DNA from: a virus
DNA length: 24,003 bases
Reading direction: 5' to 3' (one strand)
IMG/VR virus record: IMGVR_UViG_3300032298_000386
Location: 1-24,003 of that record
In this document: positions 1 through 6,417 of the stretch, one piece after another
How the letters are laid out: the number at the start of each line of letters is the position of its first letter
How positions within the stretch are numbered: position 1 is the stretch's first letter
The notes under the pieces: model-generated
What the model saw: the letters and a program-made list of their open reading frames with translations, nothing else
Database searches by the model: none
What the model was told of the DNA's origin: nothing
Program-made: the position numbers and the translations under genes

Positions 1-107
1 CCGATAGAGGGCCATTCGTCAGAGGTAGAACAATTGACGTTAATCAAAACGTGGCTCGTGCCCTTGGTTTCTCAGGAACCGCACATTTAAATTACCATCC
101 GTGTTAA
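1..107 (+). CDS. RlpA-like protein, C-terminal end (partial)
   Basis: The frame starting at position 3 is open from the window edge to TAA at 105-107 and encodes the last 34 residues of a larger protein. It reads DRGPFVRGRTIDVN, then ARALGFSGTA, which is the hallmark end of the double-psi beta-barrel domain of RlpA/lytic transglycosylase-like proteins (consensus DRGPF..GR.IDLS..AA..LG). RlpA-type domains act on peptidoglycan or bind its denuded strands. An exported M15 peptidase gene follows 35 bases later, so the two may form a cell-wall or lysis module. The N-terminus and any signal peptide lie outside the window, so catalytic activity cannot be judged. The family call rests on a short but characteristic segment. 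Confidence 0.72.
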   Translation, partial: DRGPFVRGRTIDVNQNVARALGFSGTAHLNYHPC

Positions 108-142
108 GGGTCGGATACACATAATAGAAAGGTAAATCCCAT

Positions 143-673
143 ATGAAGAAGATTATTCTAGCTGCAATGACAGCAGCTGCCATGCTTGCGTTTGCAAGTT
201 CAGCAGAAGCAAGAGTTCATTACGGTAAACGTAGTCAATATTCAGCAAATCTCGAAGAGCCAGATACAATAGGATCGATCTTCGATGGTTGGGGAGATGT
301 TACTCCTCAGCTACGTTTTAAAAACAAAAGACAGGCTCGCGAATACAGCGAGCGTAGAGAAGCAAATTATGGTTTTGATCGTGCTGATGATTCTTATTCA
401 GGATCAATCGTAGCACTTGGCCATCAGCTTCAGCATCAGGGCTTCCGTGTGTCTGAGCATCCATCTTTTGGTGGAGTACATCATGTTCACGCTCATCACT
501 CGGCACACTATTCAGGACATGCGATCGATATTAACGTTGGTCGTGGTGTTTTTGAAGCACGCTCTGGATATGCACACCATTTTGATAACCTAGCTGCTAA
601 TTTAAGATCAGAAGGTTATACAGTTCTCTGGCGTGTACCTGGTCATTATAATCATATGCACGTGCAGAAATAA
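143..673 (+). CDS. Exported M15-type peptidase (putative endolysin)
   Basis: 176 residues. The N-terminus is a classical Sec signal peptide: MKK, a hydrophobic core at 5-18, and an AEA-type cleavage site near residue 23. The C-terminal half carries the M15 zinc-peptidase signature: S120-x-H122-x2-G125-x-A127-x-D129 (SAHYSGHAID) and the terminal HMH (H171, H173). This predicts zinc ligands H122, D129 and H173. M15 enzymes cut D-Ala or L-Ala/D-Glu bonds in peptidoglycan, and several phage endolysins belong here. The ATG at 143 follows AGAAAGG with suitable spacing. A strong hairpin terminator follows at 684-712. The signal peptide implies delivery to the periplasm without a holin, or a role in the virion or host envelope. 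The His-rich stretch at 113-119 is unusual and may be extra metal binding. The fold call is solid. The role in lysis is inferred. Confidence 0.8.
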   Translation: MKKIILAAMTAAAMLAFASSAEARVHYGKRSQYSANLEEPDTIGSIFDGWGDVTPQLRFKNKRQAREYSERREANYGFDRADDSYSGSIVALGHQLQHQGFRVSEHPSFGGVHHVHAHHSAHYSGHAIDINVGRGVFEARSGYAHHFDNLAANLRSEGYTVLWRVPGHYNHMHVQK

Positions 674-683
674 TATAAGTAAG

Positions 684-712
684 AGGGATGGCAATGTCCG
701 TGCCATCCCTTT
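684..712 (+). terminator. Rho-independent terminator after the M15 peptidase gene
   Basis: AGGGATGGCA (684-693) pairs perfectly with TGCCATCCCT (701-710) around a 7-base loop and runs into TTT. It sits 11 bases after the peptidase stop codon and just before the ClpP-like gene, separating the two transcription units. The U tract is short, so termination may be partial. Confidence 0.72.
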
Positions 713-728
713 CAATATGGAGGCTAAA

Positions 729-1295
729 TTGAACATAGAAAAAGAAAAAGACGCACAAGATATTCCTGATATTGAAAGTCATCATTATTATTTGTTCAAT
801 TCAACATTCGATGCAAGTTCTACTGGTGATGCGTTAAAGTTTATTCTCGCTCGTAATCTAATGAAAAAAGACCGTCCTAAGTTTATGAAGTTTATAATTA
901 ACTCTCCTGGCGGCGAAGTTCCTTCTGCATTTGCTCTCATCGATACGATGAAGGGTTCAAAAATTCCGGTATATACATATGGACTTGGTGAAATTGCTTC
1001 TTGTGGTTTACTTACGTTTATGTCTGGAGAAAAAGGACATCGTTACATCACTAGAAATACCGCAATTCTATCCCATCAATTCTCTTGGGGATCTATGGGT
1101 AAAGAACATGAATTGATGGCATCAGTTAAGGAGTTTAACAATACAAGCCAGCGCTTAGTAGATCATTATAGAAAGTGCACTGGTCAAAACGAATCAACTA
1201 TTAAAAAGTATCTATTACCACCAGAAGATGTTTGGTTAACGCCCAGGGAGGCAATTAAATATGGCATCGCGGATCACATTGTGGATTTTTATTGA
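729..1295 (+). CDS. ClpP-like serine protease
   Basis: About 188 residues, close to bacterial ClpP (about 195). The ClpP core is visible: the FIINSPGGEVPSAFAL strand-turn-helix, the nucleophile elbow GEIASCG (Ser91), the ILSHQFSWG histidine (His116), and PEDVWLTPREAIKYGIAD with the acid Asp167. The full Ser-His-Asp triad is therefore present. ClpP forms a barrel-shaped protease fed by AAA+ unfoldases. Phage copies could redirect host proteolysis or act in head maturation, but there is no capsid gene in view. The start is uncertain. TTG at 729 has a perfect GGAGG (719-723) five bases upstream. The ATG at 717 adds four residues but overlaps that ribosome site and sits directly on the terminator. 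I prefer TTG. Confidence 0.85.
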   Translation: MNIEKEKDAQDIPDIESHHYYLFNSTFDASSTGDALKFILARNLMKKDRPKFMKFIINSPGGEVPSAFALIDTMKGSKIPVYTYGLGEIASCGLLTFMSGEKGHRYITRNTAILSHQFSWGSMGKEHELMASVKEFNNTSQRLVDHYRKCTGQNESTIKKYLLPPEDVWLTPREAIKYGIADHIVDFY

Positions 1296-1500
1296 GTGGA
1301 TTGCAACAATAACTTTGATTGCTGGTGTTGCTCTCACTTCATGGAACGTTTATCCAGCTAACATATATATTAGTGCACTTGGTAATTTTCTTTGGTTGCT
1401 TATTGCATTACATTGGAAAAAGTGGTCTCTTATTACAATTCAATTTTTTGTTATTTTGATCTACGCTGCTGGCGTATTCAAAGTTTTTATGGGAGTATAA
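1261..1500 (+). CDS. Small multi-pass membrane protein
   Basis: 79 residues, almost entirely hydrophobic. Three candidate membrane segments lie at about 6-26, 34-50 and 56-76, separated by WNVYPAN and a basic HWKKW loop. The ATG at 1261 lies inside the end of the ClpP-like gene (35-base overlap) but has a strong AGGGAGG (1245-1251) nine bases upstream, so the overlap looks genuine and suggests coupled translation. The stop is followed one base later by the next ATG. I do not recognise a family with certainty. Length and topology fit small phage inner-membrane proteins. It could be a holin-like partner for the upstream exported peptidase, but nothing in the sequence proves that. Confidence 0.68.
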   Translation: MASRITLWIFIEWIATITLIAGVALTSWNVYPANIYISALGNFLWLLIALHWKKWSLITIQFFVILIYAAGVFKVFMGV

Positions 1501-1501
1501 T

Positions 1502-2203
1502 ATGGCAATTATTCGTTTTTCTACAGAAGAAGTTTTCGGAACTGATTCGCAAGAATATGAAATCCTAACAAATGCAGTAGCTAAAGTTGGCGATACACCA
1601 GGAGCGATCGTTGAGATTGGAACTCGTCGTGGTGGTTCTGCTAAAATGATTATTGATACATTAATAGAAAACGGTAATAATGATCGATCAATGTTTTGTA
1701 TTGATCCTTATGGTAATATCGAGATTGAATGCACTAATCTTAATATGACAATTCATAATCCCGATCGCCAGATTGAAGGAGATAAGCAGTCAAAAGAATT
1801 AACTTCTCCCCAGCGTTTTGATTATGATAATACAATGCGTAATCGCACAATTCCTTCTCTGTATTTCTATGCATATCAAGCGGGTCTAAACTTCTCGTTC
1901 TTCTGCCTAGAGGATCATGAGTTTTTCAATCGTTATGGCGATGGCGTTCCAGTTTATGACGAATATAAGAAACTAGAGAACGAATATGCTTTCGTGTTCT
2001 TTGATGGACCGCATGATAATGATACTCTACATCTAGAGTGCGAATTCTTCGTAAACCGTGCACCAGTTGGAGCAGTTTATGTATTCGATGACATATGGAT
2101 GTATGACCATGATGATATTGTAGAGAATACATATCTATTCCCCAATGGATTTGAAGTTCTCGAGAAAAGTAAAATAAAAGCATCTTACGTCAAGGTAAAA
2201 TAG
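1502..2203 (+). CDS. Class I SAM-dependent methyltransferase
   Basis: 233 residues. The Rossmann motif I reads AIVEIGTRRGGSAKMI (about 35-50). An acidic motif II region, MFCIDPYGN, follows near 65-73, and a motif IV-like FVFFDGPHDNDT lies near 165-176. This arrangement matches the Methyltransf_24/TylF-type group, which often methylates sugars or small molecules. The long insertion between motifs II and IV is family-like. The stop at 2201-2203 is followed by a late promoter at 2217, so this gene probably ends a transcription unit. The substrate is not evident. Given the carbohydrate operon starting at 4062, a sugar or glycan is plausible. The fold is clear, and the substrate is inference. Confidence 0.75.
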   Translation: MAIIRFSTEEVFGTDSQEYEILTNAVAKVGDTPGAIVEIGTRRGGSAKMIIDTLIENGNNDRSMFCIDPYGNIEIECTNLNMTIHNPDRQIEGDKQSKELTSPQRFDYDNTMRNRTIPSLYFYAYQAGLNFSFFCLEDHEFFNRYGDGVPVYDEYKKLENEYAFVFFDGPHDNDTLHLECEFFVNRAPVGAVYVFDDIWMYDHDDIVENTYLFPNGFEVLEKSKIKASYVKVK

Positions 2204-2216
2204 GTATCTCTGGAAG

Positions 2217-2224
2217 TATAAATA
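2217..2224 (+). promoter_or_regulatory. T4-type late promoter (TATAAATA)
   Basis: A perfect TATAAATA stands in the short gap between two genes, 25 bases upstream of the ATG at 2249. In T4 this octamer is recognised by the late sigma factor gp55. Transcription would begin a few bases downstream and leave a leader containing the GGAGGA ribosome site at 2240-2245. The position supports it, but the motif is AT-rich, so chance occurrence is possible. Confidence 0.6.
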
Positions 2225-2248
2225 ATATACAAATATTCCGGAGGAAAC

Positions 2249-2974
2249 ATGATTAATTTTAGCGATTATCTGAATGAGTTAAAACTTACTCTTCAATATC
2301 ATGAAGATTTAAACTCAAAGATATGGAAATCCGAAGAAAAGATTAAACCAGAAGTAAGAAAAGCTCTTCTTAAATTTGGTTATGCTTGGGCAGAGTTCGC
2401 TAAAATTCCCAAATCGATGATTCAAGATATCGTTATGACAGGTGGTAATGCTAATTTTAATTACACAAGTAAATCAGATATTGATGTTCATTTAATTGTA
2501 GATCGTAGTAAATTATTCAGCGACCCAAAATTTGTTGAAGAATATTTACAAGATAAGAAATCTCTATGGACTCTTACTCACAATGTAGATGTGTATGGTT
2601 ATCCATTAGAACCTTATGCTCAAGATGATGATATAAAATATCCAAAAAATCAAGGAGTTTATTCTTTACAAAATGATAAATGGATTGTAAAACCAATTCA
2701 TTGTGATTACGATTTTCAAAACGATCATCTACTAAAACAAAAAGTTTCTCACTATATACATGCAATAGATCATATGATCAAAAATCATATGGGAGAAGAA
2801 TCTTTTAATAATATGAAAGTTCGTTTTAAAAATATGAGAACAGCATCTTTACAACAGTATGGAGAATTTGGTAGAGAGAATCTTGTTTTCAAAGAACTCC
2901 GTAACCGTGGATACATTGAAAAGATGAATAAATATGAAACATCACTTAAAGATAAAGAGCTCTCTTTAAAATAA
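2249..2974 (+). CDS. Nucleotidyltransferase-fold protein
   Basis: 241 residues. The motif MTGGNANFNYTSKSDIDVHL (about 63-82) is the polymerase-beta nucleotidyltransferase signature: a GG-N helix turn followed by D77-x-D79, with a candidate third acidic residue in HNVDVYGYP (Asp114). Such proteins transfer nucleotides to RNA, protein or small molecules. Homologous proteins of this size are common in T4-like marine phages, where their substrate is unknown. A strong GGAGG lies ahead of the ATG at 2249. The C-terminal half is helical and charged, with no recognisable second domain. A late promoter sits directly upstream, pointing to late expression. The catalytic motif supports activity rather than a pseudoenzyme. 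Confidence 0.72.
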   Translation: MINFSDYLNELKLTLQYHEDLNSKIWKSEEKIKPEVRKALLKFGYAWAEFAKIPKSMIQDIVMTGGNANFNYTSKSDIDVHLIVDRSKLFSDPKFVEEYLQDKKSLWTLTHNVDVYGYPLEPYAQDDDIKYPKNQGVYSLQNDKWIVKPIHCDYDFQNDHLLKQKVSHYIHAIDHMIKNHMGEESFNNMKVRFKNMRTASLQQYGEFGRENLVFKELRNRGYIEKMNKYETSLKDKELSLK

Positions 2975-2983
2975 GAGTTTACT

Positions 2984-3011
2984 TTTACCCTAAAATTTAG
3001 TAAAATATAAT
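2984..3011 (+). promoter_or_regulatory. Sigma70-like promoter
   Basis: TTTACC (2984-2989), a 16-base spacer and a perfect TATAAT (3006-3011) lie in the gap after the nucleotidyltransferase gene. Transcription would start near 3018, giving a short leader with TGGAGG at 3021-3026 before the ATG at 3032. It could drive the glutaredoxin-to-SpeD genes and perhaps the heptose operon, since no clear terminator is seen downstream. Confidence 0.6.
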
Positions 3012-3031
3012 TTGTCTAATTGGAGGTTGTT

Positions 3032-3151
3032 ATGGAAATGAGCAGTGATCTAGAATTTATGGTCGAGACAGATATGATTCAACAGGGATATAATCCATAT
3101 AATCCTGTTGATGTTAATTTGTATTGGGAGAATTACTTCAATGGCAATTGA
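3032..3151 (+). CDS. Small protein, 39 residues, unknown
   Basis: Found by reading. The ATG at 3032 has TGGAGG six bases upstream and follows a good promoter. The frame runs 39 codons to TGA at 3149-3151, overlapping the glutaredoxin start at 3141. The product begins MEMSSDLEFMVETDM and contains QQGYNPYNPVD. It is acidic, with aromatic residues near the end (YWENYF) and no membrane segment or known motif. Short acidic proteins at operon heads are common in T4-like phages, where they may regulate host enzymes. The function is unknown. The strong ribosome site and the overlap with the next gene support it as real. Confidence 0.62.
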   Translation: MEMSSDLEFMVETDMIQQGYNPYNPVDVNLYWENYFNGN

Positions 3152-3404
3152 GATTTATTCGAAAAACAATTGTTCTTATTGTGAGCAAGCAAAACAAATT
3201 CTACGTATTCACAACAAAAATTTTATCGAGTATAAATTAGACGAAGACTTTACTCGAGAAGTTTTGTTATCCAAGTTTCCAGAAGCTAAGACGTTTCCTA
3301 TCATTGTTCTTGACGGTTTTAATATCGGAGGATTCGAACAACTTAAGAAACATCTTACTGAAGAAACAACCGATAATAGAAAAATTCTGTTGGAGAATAT
3401 CTAA
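3141..3404 (+). CDS. nrdC: Glutaredoxin/thioredoxin, NrdC-like
   Basis: 87 residues, the same length as T4 NrdC. The redox site is CSYC (Cys11, Cys14) after the first beta strand IEIYSKNN. The cis-proline motif TFPIIVLDG and the glutathione-side IGGFEQL loop are present, so this is a complete glutaredoxin fold. In T4 the NrdC protein reduces the phage ribonucleotide reductase, supplying dNTPs. No nrdA or nrdB lies in this window. The start at 3141 (MAIEIYSK) is preferred: GGGAG lies about ten bases upstream and the protein begins directly at the first strand. A longer frame from TTG at 3108 would add residues with no family match. The stop overlaps the next ATG by one base. Confidence 0.85.
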   Translation: MAIEIYSKNNCSYCEQAKQILRIHNKNFIEYKLDEDFTREVLLSKFPEAKTFPIIVLDGFNIGGFEQLKKHLTEETTDNRKILLENI

Positions 3405-3682
3405 TGGCATATGAACGCAATATACTACTAAAAGATTTACGTAAAAATGTTATGAACGTTTTCTTTACTAAAGTCAACGGCGAAAAACGTGAGATGCGTT
3501 GTACCTTAATGCCAGAACTTTTGCCTCCAAATTATGTCAATGAACAGGCAGAAGAAAAAGAATTCCATGACAAGAACCAAGAAGTTCTTGCTGTTTGGGA
3601 TGTGATGAAGGGAGGATGGCGCTCATTCCGCATTGACTCCGTAGAGTATGTTGAGATATTAGATCCTTATCAATATTCTTAG
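3404..3682 (+). CDS. Sm-like/SH3 beta-barrel phage protein (WYL_2 type)
   Basis: 92 residues. It matches from memory the small conserved phage family known as WYL_2/DUF2693, with a Sm-like SH3 beta-barrel: an N-terminal KDLRKNVMNVFFTKVNGE segment, MRCTLMPELLPP, and a C-terminal VLAVWDVMKGGWRSFRIDSV strand pair. The terminal W-RSFRID motif is the most conserved part. A nucleic-acid-binding or protein-interaction role is plausible from the fold, but none is established. ATG overlaps the glutaredoxin stop (TAATG), with GGAG upstream, indicating translational coupling. Nine bases separate its stop from the SpeD gene. Confidence 0.72.
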   Translation: MAYERNILLKDLRKNVMNVFFTKVNGEKREMRCTLMPELLPPNYVNEQAEEKEFHDKNQEVLAVWDVMKGGWRSFRIDSVEYVEILDPYQYS

Positions 3683-3691
3683 GAGAAAGAA

Positions 3692-4054
3692 ATGAACGAA
3701 AAAACTTATTGGGGGCATCATCTTATAATCAATGCAGGTGACTGTAACCATTCCACAATTACAGATTACAATACAATTTTTCAGTTCGCTAAACAACTTG
3801 TCAGGGAAATTGATATGGTTGCTTATGGAGAACCGCAGATTGTTAAATTTGGTCACGGAAATAAGCAAGGATACACTCTTGTTCAACTCATTGAAACAAG
3901 TAATATTTGTGCGCATTTTGTTGACGAAACTAATGATGCCTACATCGATGTTTTTTCGTGTAAACCATTTGAAGAGAAAAGAGTTATCAACCTAATTAAA
4001 ACTTTCTTTGAAGCAAAGAAGTTTGATACAATGTTTATTAACAGACAAGCGTGA
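3692..4054 (+). CDS. speD: SpeD-like pyruvoyl decarboxylase (S-adenosylmethionine decarboxylase family)
   Basis: 120 residues, the size of the bacterial class 1B proenzyme. The pattern around the self-cleavage site is IETSNICAH. Ser70, His75 and Cys90 keep exactly the +5 and +20 spacing of the Ser/His/Cys processing and catalytic triad, with DVFSC at 86-90. In typical SpeD the cleavage context is ES-H; here it reads TS-N. The nascent protein would cut itself to leave a pyruvoyl group on Ser70. The family decarboxylates AdoMet for spermidine synthesis. Some phage and bacterial homologues have become ornithine or arginine decarboxylases, so the substrate is open. AGGAGA lies just upstream of the ATG. 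Polyamines neutralise packaged DNA and aid replication. Confidence 0.8.
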   Translation: MNEKTYWGHHLIINAGDCNHSTITDYNTIFQFAKQLVREIDMVAYGEPQIVKFGHGNKQGYTLVQLIETSNICAHFVDETNDAYIDVFSCKPFEEKRVINLIKTFFEAKKFDTMFINRQA

Positions 4055-4061
4055 GGATTAT

Positions 4062-4892
4062 ATGGTCGATATCATTTGGTCTGATTTTGATCCAGAATCA
4101 GAATTTTCTATTAAACAACGTGAAGCTAAAGCAGTAAATGGTCCAGAGTATTGGCCGTCAATGCGGGAAGTGTTTAAGCATGATTGTGCAACACTCCCGC
4201 TTAATCGTTTTAGATTGTGGGCTTCTTGTCATAATGTTCCTTTTATCACACAGTATAGAACTTCTCGTTTTGTTGGCGAAGCGTTCTATCATGCTGCTCG
4301 AGATGCAGAAATCGCAGAAGCTCTAGAGGAAAATTGGATTGGTGCGCCAGAGCATATTCAAAATGCTTTGAAAGTTACTTCTGATTTTGATACATCAATG
4401 CAGCGTATTCAGGATATTGCTCATCTGTGTATTACTGGTTTCGCTAAGAAACTAAAGGATATGGAATCAATCGTTGAGATTGGCGCAGGATATGGAGACA
4501 TGTGTTCTGTTGTTCATGCTCTAGGATTCAAAGGTAAATATACTATTGTTGATATTCCAGAGACACAACCATTACAAGAATTTTATCTAGGCAAACAAGG
4601 CATTACTCCTTCATGGTCTTTCGAAGATGATAATGTAACACACTCTGATCTTGTTATTGCTACTTGGTCATTGTCAGAAACTCCAGTTGAATATCGTAAT
4701 CAATTAATGCCAAAGATTGACAAATCTAAGAATTGGCTTATACTTGCACAGTCAGAAGTTTTTGGATTAAAAGTAAATGACGATTACTTCAATAACTTTT
4801 TTATAGATAAGAATGTAGAAAAGATTCCATTGATTAGTAATGGTCTTGATGTTTGGGATGGTGGGAATATGTACTATGTCGTTAGAGAATGA
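4062..4892 (+). CDS. Putative sugar O-methyltransferase
   Basis: 276 residues. Motif I is SIVEIGAGYGDMCSV, followed by KYTIVDIPETQPLQEFYL, where the acidic Asp of motif II is followed by PE. This combination is typical of the putative sugar O-methyltransferases found in capsule and LPS clusters. A motif IV-like SDLVIATWSLSETP follows. The N-terminal third (RFRLWASCHNVPFITQYRTS) is a family-like helical region. The start at 4062 is chosen because GTGAGGAT precedes it; a longer frame from 4008 lies inside speD and lacks a ribosome site. It heads the heptose operon, and its last 17 bases overlap the next gene, so methylation of the heptose or of a glycan containing it is a reasonable inference. 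Confidence 0.75.
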   Translation: MVDIIWSDFDPESEFSIKQREAKAVNGPEYWPSMREVFKHDCATLPLNRFRLWASCHNVPFITQYRTSRFVGEAFYHAARDAEIAEALEENWIGAPEHIQNALKVTSDFDTSMQRIQDIAHLCITGFAKKLKDMESIVEIGAGYGDMCSVVHALGFKGKYTIVDIPETQPLQEFYLGKQGITPSWSFEDDNVTHSDLVIATWSLSETPVEYRNQLMPKIDKSKNWLILAQSEVFGLKVNDDYFNNFFIDKNVEKIPLISNGLDVWDGGNMYYVVRE

Positions 4893-5313
4893 TATAATTA
4901 TAGGGATAACATTTGGTTCTTTTGACTTGCTTCATGCAGGACATGTAACTATGTTGCAAGAATGCAAAAGGCAATGTGACTGGTTAATAGTAGGACTACA
5001 AACAGATCCTACTATTGACCGTCCTAAAAAGAATAAACCAGTTCAAACTTCGTTTGAACGTTGGGTGCAATTAAATTCTTTAAAATCAGTAGATGAAATA
5101 ATACCATATGACACTGAAGAAGATTTGATAAATATATTGTCTATTGTTAATATCAATATAAGATTTATTGGATCGGATTATACTAATCAATACATACATG
5201 GAAAAGATATTTGCATAAATAGAAACATCGATATAAAATATGTCGACAGACTTCATAATTATTCATCAAGCGAATTGAGAAAGAGAGTATTAGAAAATGA
5301 GTCACACAAATGA
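4876..5313 (+). CDS. Cytidylyltransferase-fold nucleotidyltransferase (HldE C-domain/TagD-like)
   Basis: 145 residues. The signature ITFGSFDLLHAGHVTML (HxGH) opens the protein, and YSSSELRKRV near the end corresponds to the (I/Y)SST-x2-R motif. Length and motifs match single-domain enzymes such as glycerol-3-phosphate cytidylyltransferase and the C-terminal ADP-heptose synthase domain of HldE. Flanked by heptose genes, its likely reaction is NTP plus heptose-1-phosphate to NDP-heptose. ADP or CDP is more likely than GDP, because GDP-heptose synthase HddC has a different fold. The start at 4876 follows GGTGGGA and overlaps the methyltransferase by 17 bases. An ATG at 4858 is possible. The base specificity cannot be read from the sequence. 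Confidence 0.78.
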   Translation: MSLENDIIIGITFGSFDLLHAGHVTMLQECKRQCDWLIVGLQTDPTIDRPKKNKPVQTSFERWVQLNSLKSVDEIIPYDTEEDLINILSIVNINIRFIGSDYTNQYIHGKDICINRNIDIKYVDRLHNYSSSELRKRVLENESHK

Positions 5314-5881
5314 TTATTTTAACGAAGTAGTCTCCATTGCTACCAATATCGATAAAGTCAAAATTCAAGTCATGGCAGAAAATCTGGCGAGAATTCGCGA
5401 CCATGCTGGTAGGGTTTTTGTGCTGGGCGTGGGTGGTTCTGCTGGTAACGCTTCCCATATGGTTAATGATCTTCGCAAACTTTGTGGGGTCGAAGCCTAC
5501 TGTCCCACCGACAACGTTCCAGAACTTACAGCTAGAACGAACGACGAAGGGTTTGACACCGTTTTCTCGGAATACCTCAGAGTAAGTAATTTAAACAAAA
5601 ACGATTGTATTTTTATTCTATCAGTTGGCGGTGGTAATAAAGATAAGAATGTATCAGTTGGTCTTGTAAAAGCAATTGATTATGCTGATTACGTTGGCGC
5701 TCATATATTCGGTATTGTTGGTAGATCAGATGGATACACAGTAGAAAAAGGTAACTGTGTGGTTGTTGTTCCTGAAGTGGCATCCAGCAGAGTTACTCCT
5801 CACTCAGAAGCATTCCAGGGTGTTGTCTGGCATTGCTTAGTTTCTAATCCTGCATTTCAGAAGAATTCTACAAAATGGTAA
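5297..5881 (+). CDS. gmhA: SIS-domain sedoheptulose-7-phosphate isomerase (GmhA-like)
   Basis: 194 residues, equal to GmhA (about 192). The phosphosugar-binding SIS motifs are present: VLGVGGSAGNASHMVNDLRK (about 42-61) and ILSVGGGNKDKNV (about 107-119). The C-terminal segment HSEAFQGVVWHCLV supplies the Glu, Gln and His that complete the active site in the family. GmhA converts sedoheptulose 7-phosphate to D-glycero-D-manno-heptose 7-phosphate, the first committed step of heptose synthesis. A transaldolase two genes downstream could provide its substrate. The gene overlaps its neighbours on both sides (17 and 7 bases). Host-like codon composition in its first 300 bases (more GC) hints at acquisition from a bacterium. 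The SIS fold is certain, and the substrate is inferred from context. Confidence 0.83.
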   Translation: MSHTNDYFNEVVSIATNIDKVKIQVMAENLARIRDHAGRVFVLGVGGSAGNASHMVNDLRKLCGVEAYCPTDNVPELTARTNDEGFDTVFSEYLRVSNLNKNDCIFILSVGGGNKDKNVSVGLVKAIDYADYVGAHIFGIVGRSDGYTVEKGNCVVVVPEVASSRVTPHSEAFQGVVWHCLVSNPAFQKNSTKW

Positions 5882-6417
5882 AGGCAGTATTTCTTGATCG
5901 TGACGGGACAATTAATAAACTTGTTCAAGGAAGAGAAAACCCTAAACATGTTTGTCCTTGGTATTACGCCGAGTTTGATTTTATTGATGGAGTGGAAAAA
6001 GCAATTAAAAAAATAAGAGGTCTTGGGTATTCTCTACACGTTGTTACCAATCAACCTGATGTTGATGATGGATATACAACCGAAGAAACTATGGAAGCTA
6101 TTCATACTTTAATTAAAACTAAATTAAATGTTGATACAATACAGGCAGCAAGAACACGTGGTACTCCTGAATATAAACCAAACTCTGGGATGCTTGATAA
6201 GATTAACAAAGAATGGATGGTATCAAAAGAACGTAGCTGGATGATTGGTGATACTTGGAAAGACGTTGTTGCTGGTCACAAAGCTGGTGTCAAGACTATA
6301 TACCTTGGTGAAATATATTCTGCTCCTCAAGAATATCTGCATATTAAGCCAGACTTTTATGCTAAAGATCTTTTGGAAGCATCATTAATAATTGAACAAC
6401 ATATAGGTGGACAATGA
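5875..6417 (+). CDS. gmhB: HAD phosphatase, heptose-1,7-bisphosphate 7-phosphatase (GmhB-like)
   Basis: 180 residues, matching GmhB/HisB-N (about 180-190). HAD motifs in order: FLDRDGT (nucleophile Asp8 and acid Asp10), HVVTNQ (motif II), YKPNSGM (motif III lysine), and MIGDTWKDVVAG (motif IV acidic pair). The squiggle region and the long capless layout fit GmhB. The cysteine/histidine zinc loop present in many GmhB proteins is not evident, since only one cysteine (CPWYY) lies in that region. Zinc binding may therefore be lost. The role inferred from context is removal of the 7-phosphate before nucleotide transfer. ATGGTAA joins its start to the isomerase stop, and its own stop overlaps the transaldolase start by four bases. 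Confidence 0.82.
   Translation: MVKAVFLDRDGTINKLVQGRENPKHVCPWYYAEFDFIDGVEKAIKKIRGLGYSLHVVTNQPDVDDGYTTEETMEAIHTLIKTKLNVDTIQAARTRGTPEYKPNSGMLDKINKEWMVSKERSWMIGDTWKDVVAGHKAGVKTIYLGEIYSAPQEYLHIKPDFYAKDLLEASLIIEQHIGGQ

Noticed and set aside
3108-3404. Longer glutaredoxin from TTG at 3108
   Set aside because: It adds residues with no family match and lies inside the 39-residue gene. The ATG at 3141 gives exactly the NrdC length.
4008-4062. Earlier start of the sugar O-methyltransferase inside speD
   Set aside because: No ribosome site, while the ATG at 4062 follows GTGAGGAT.
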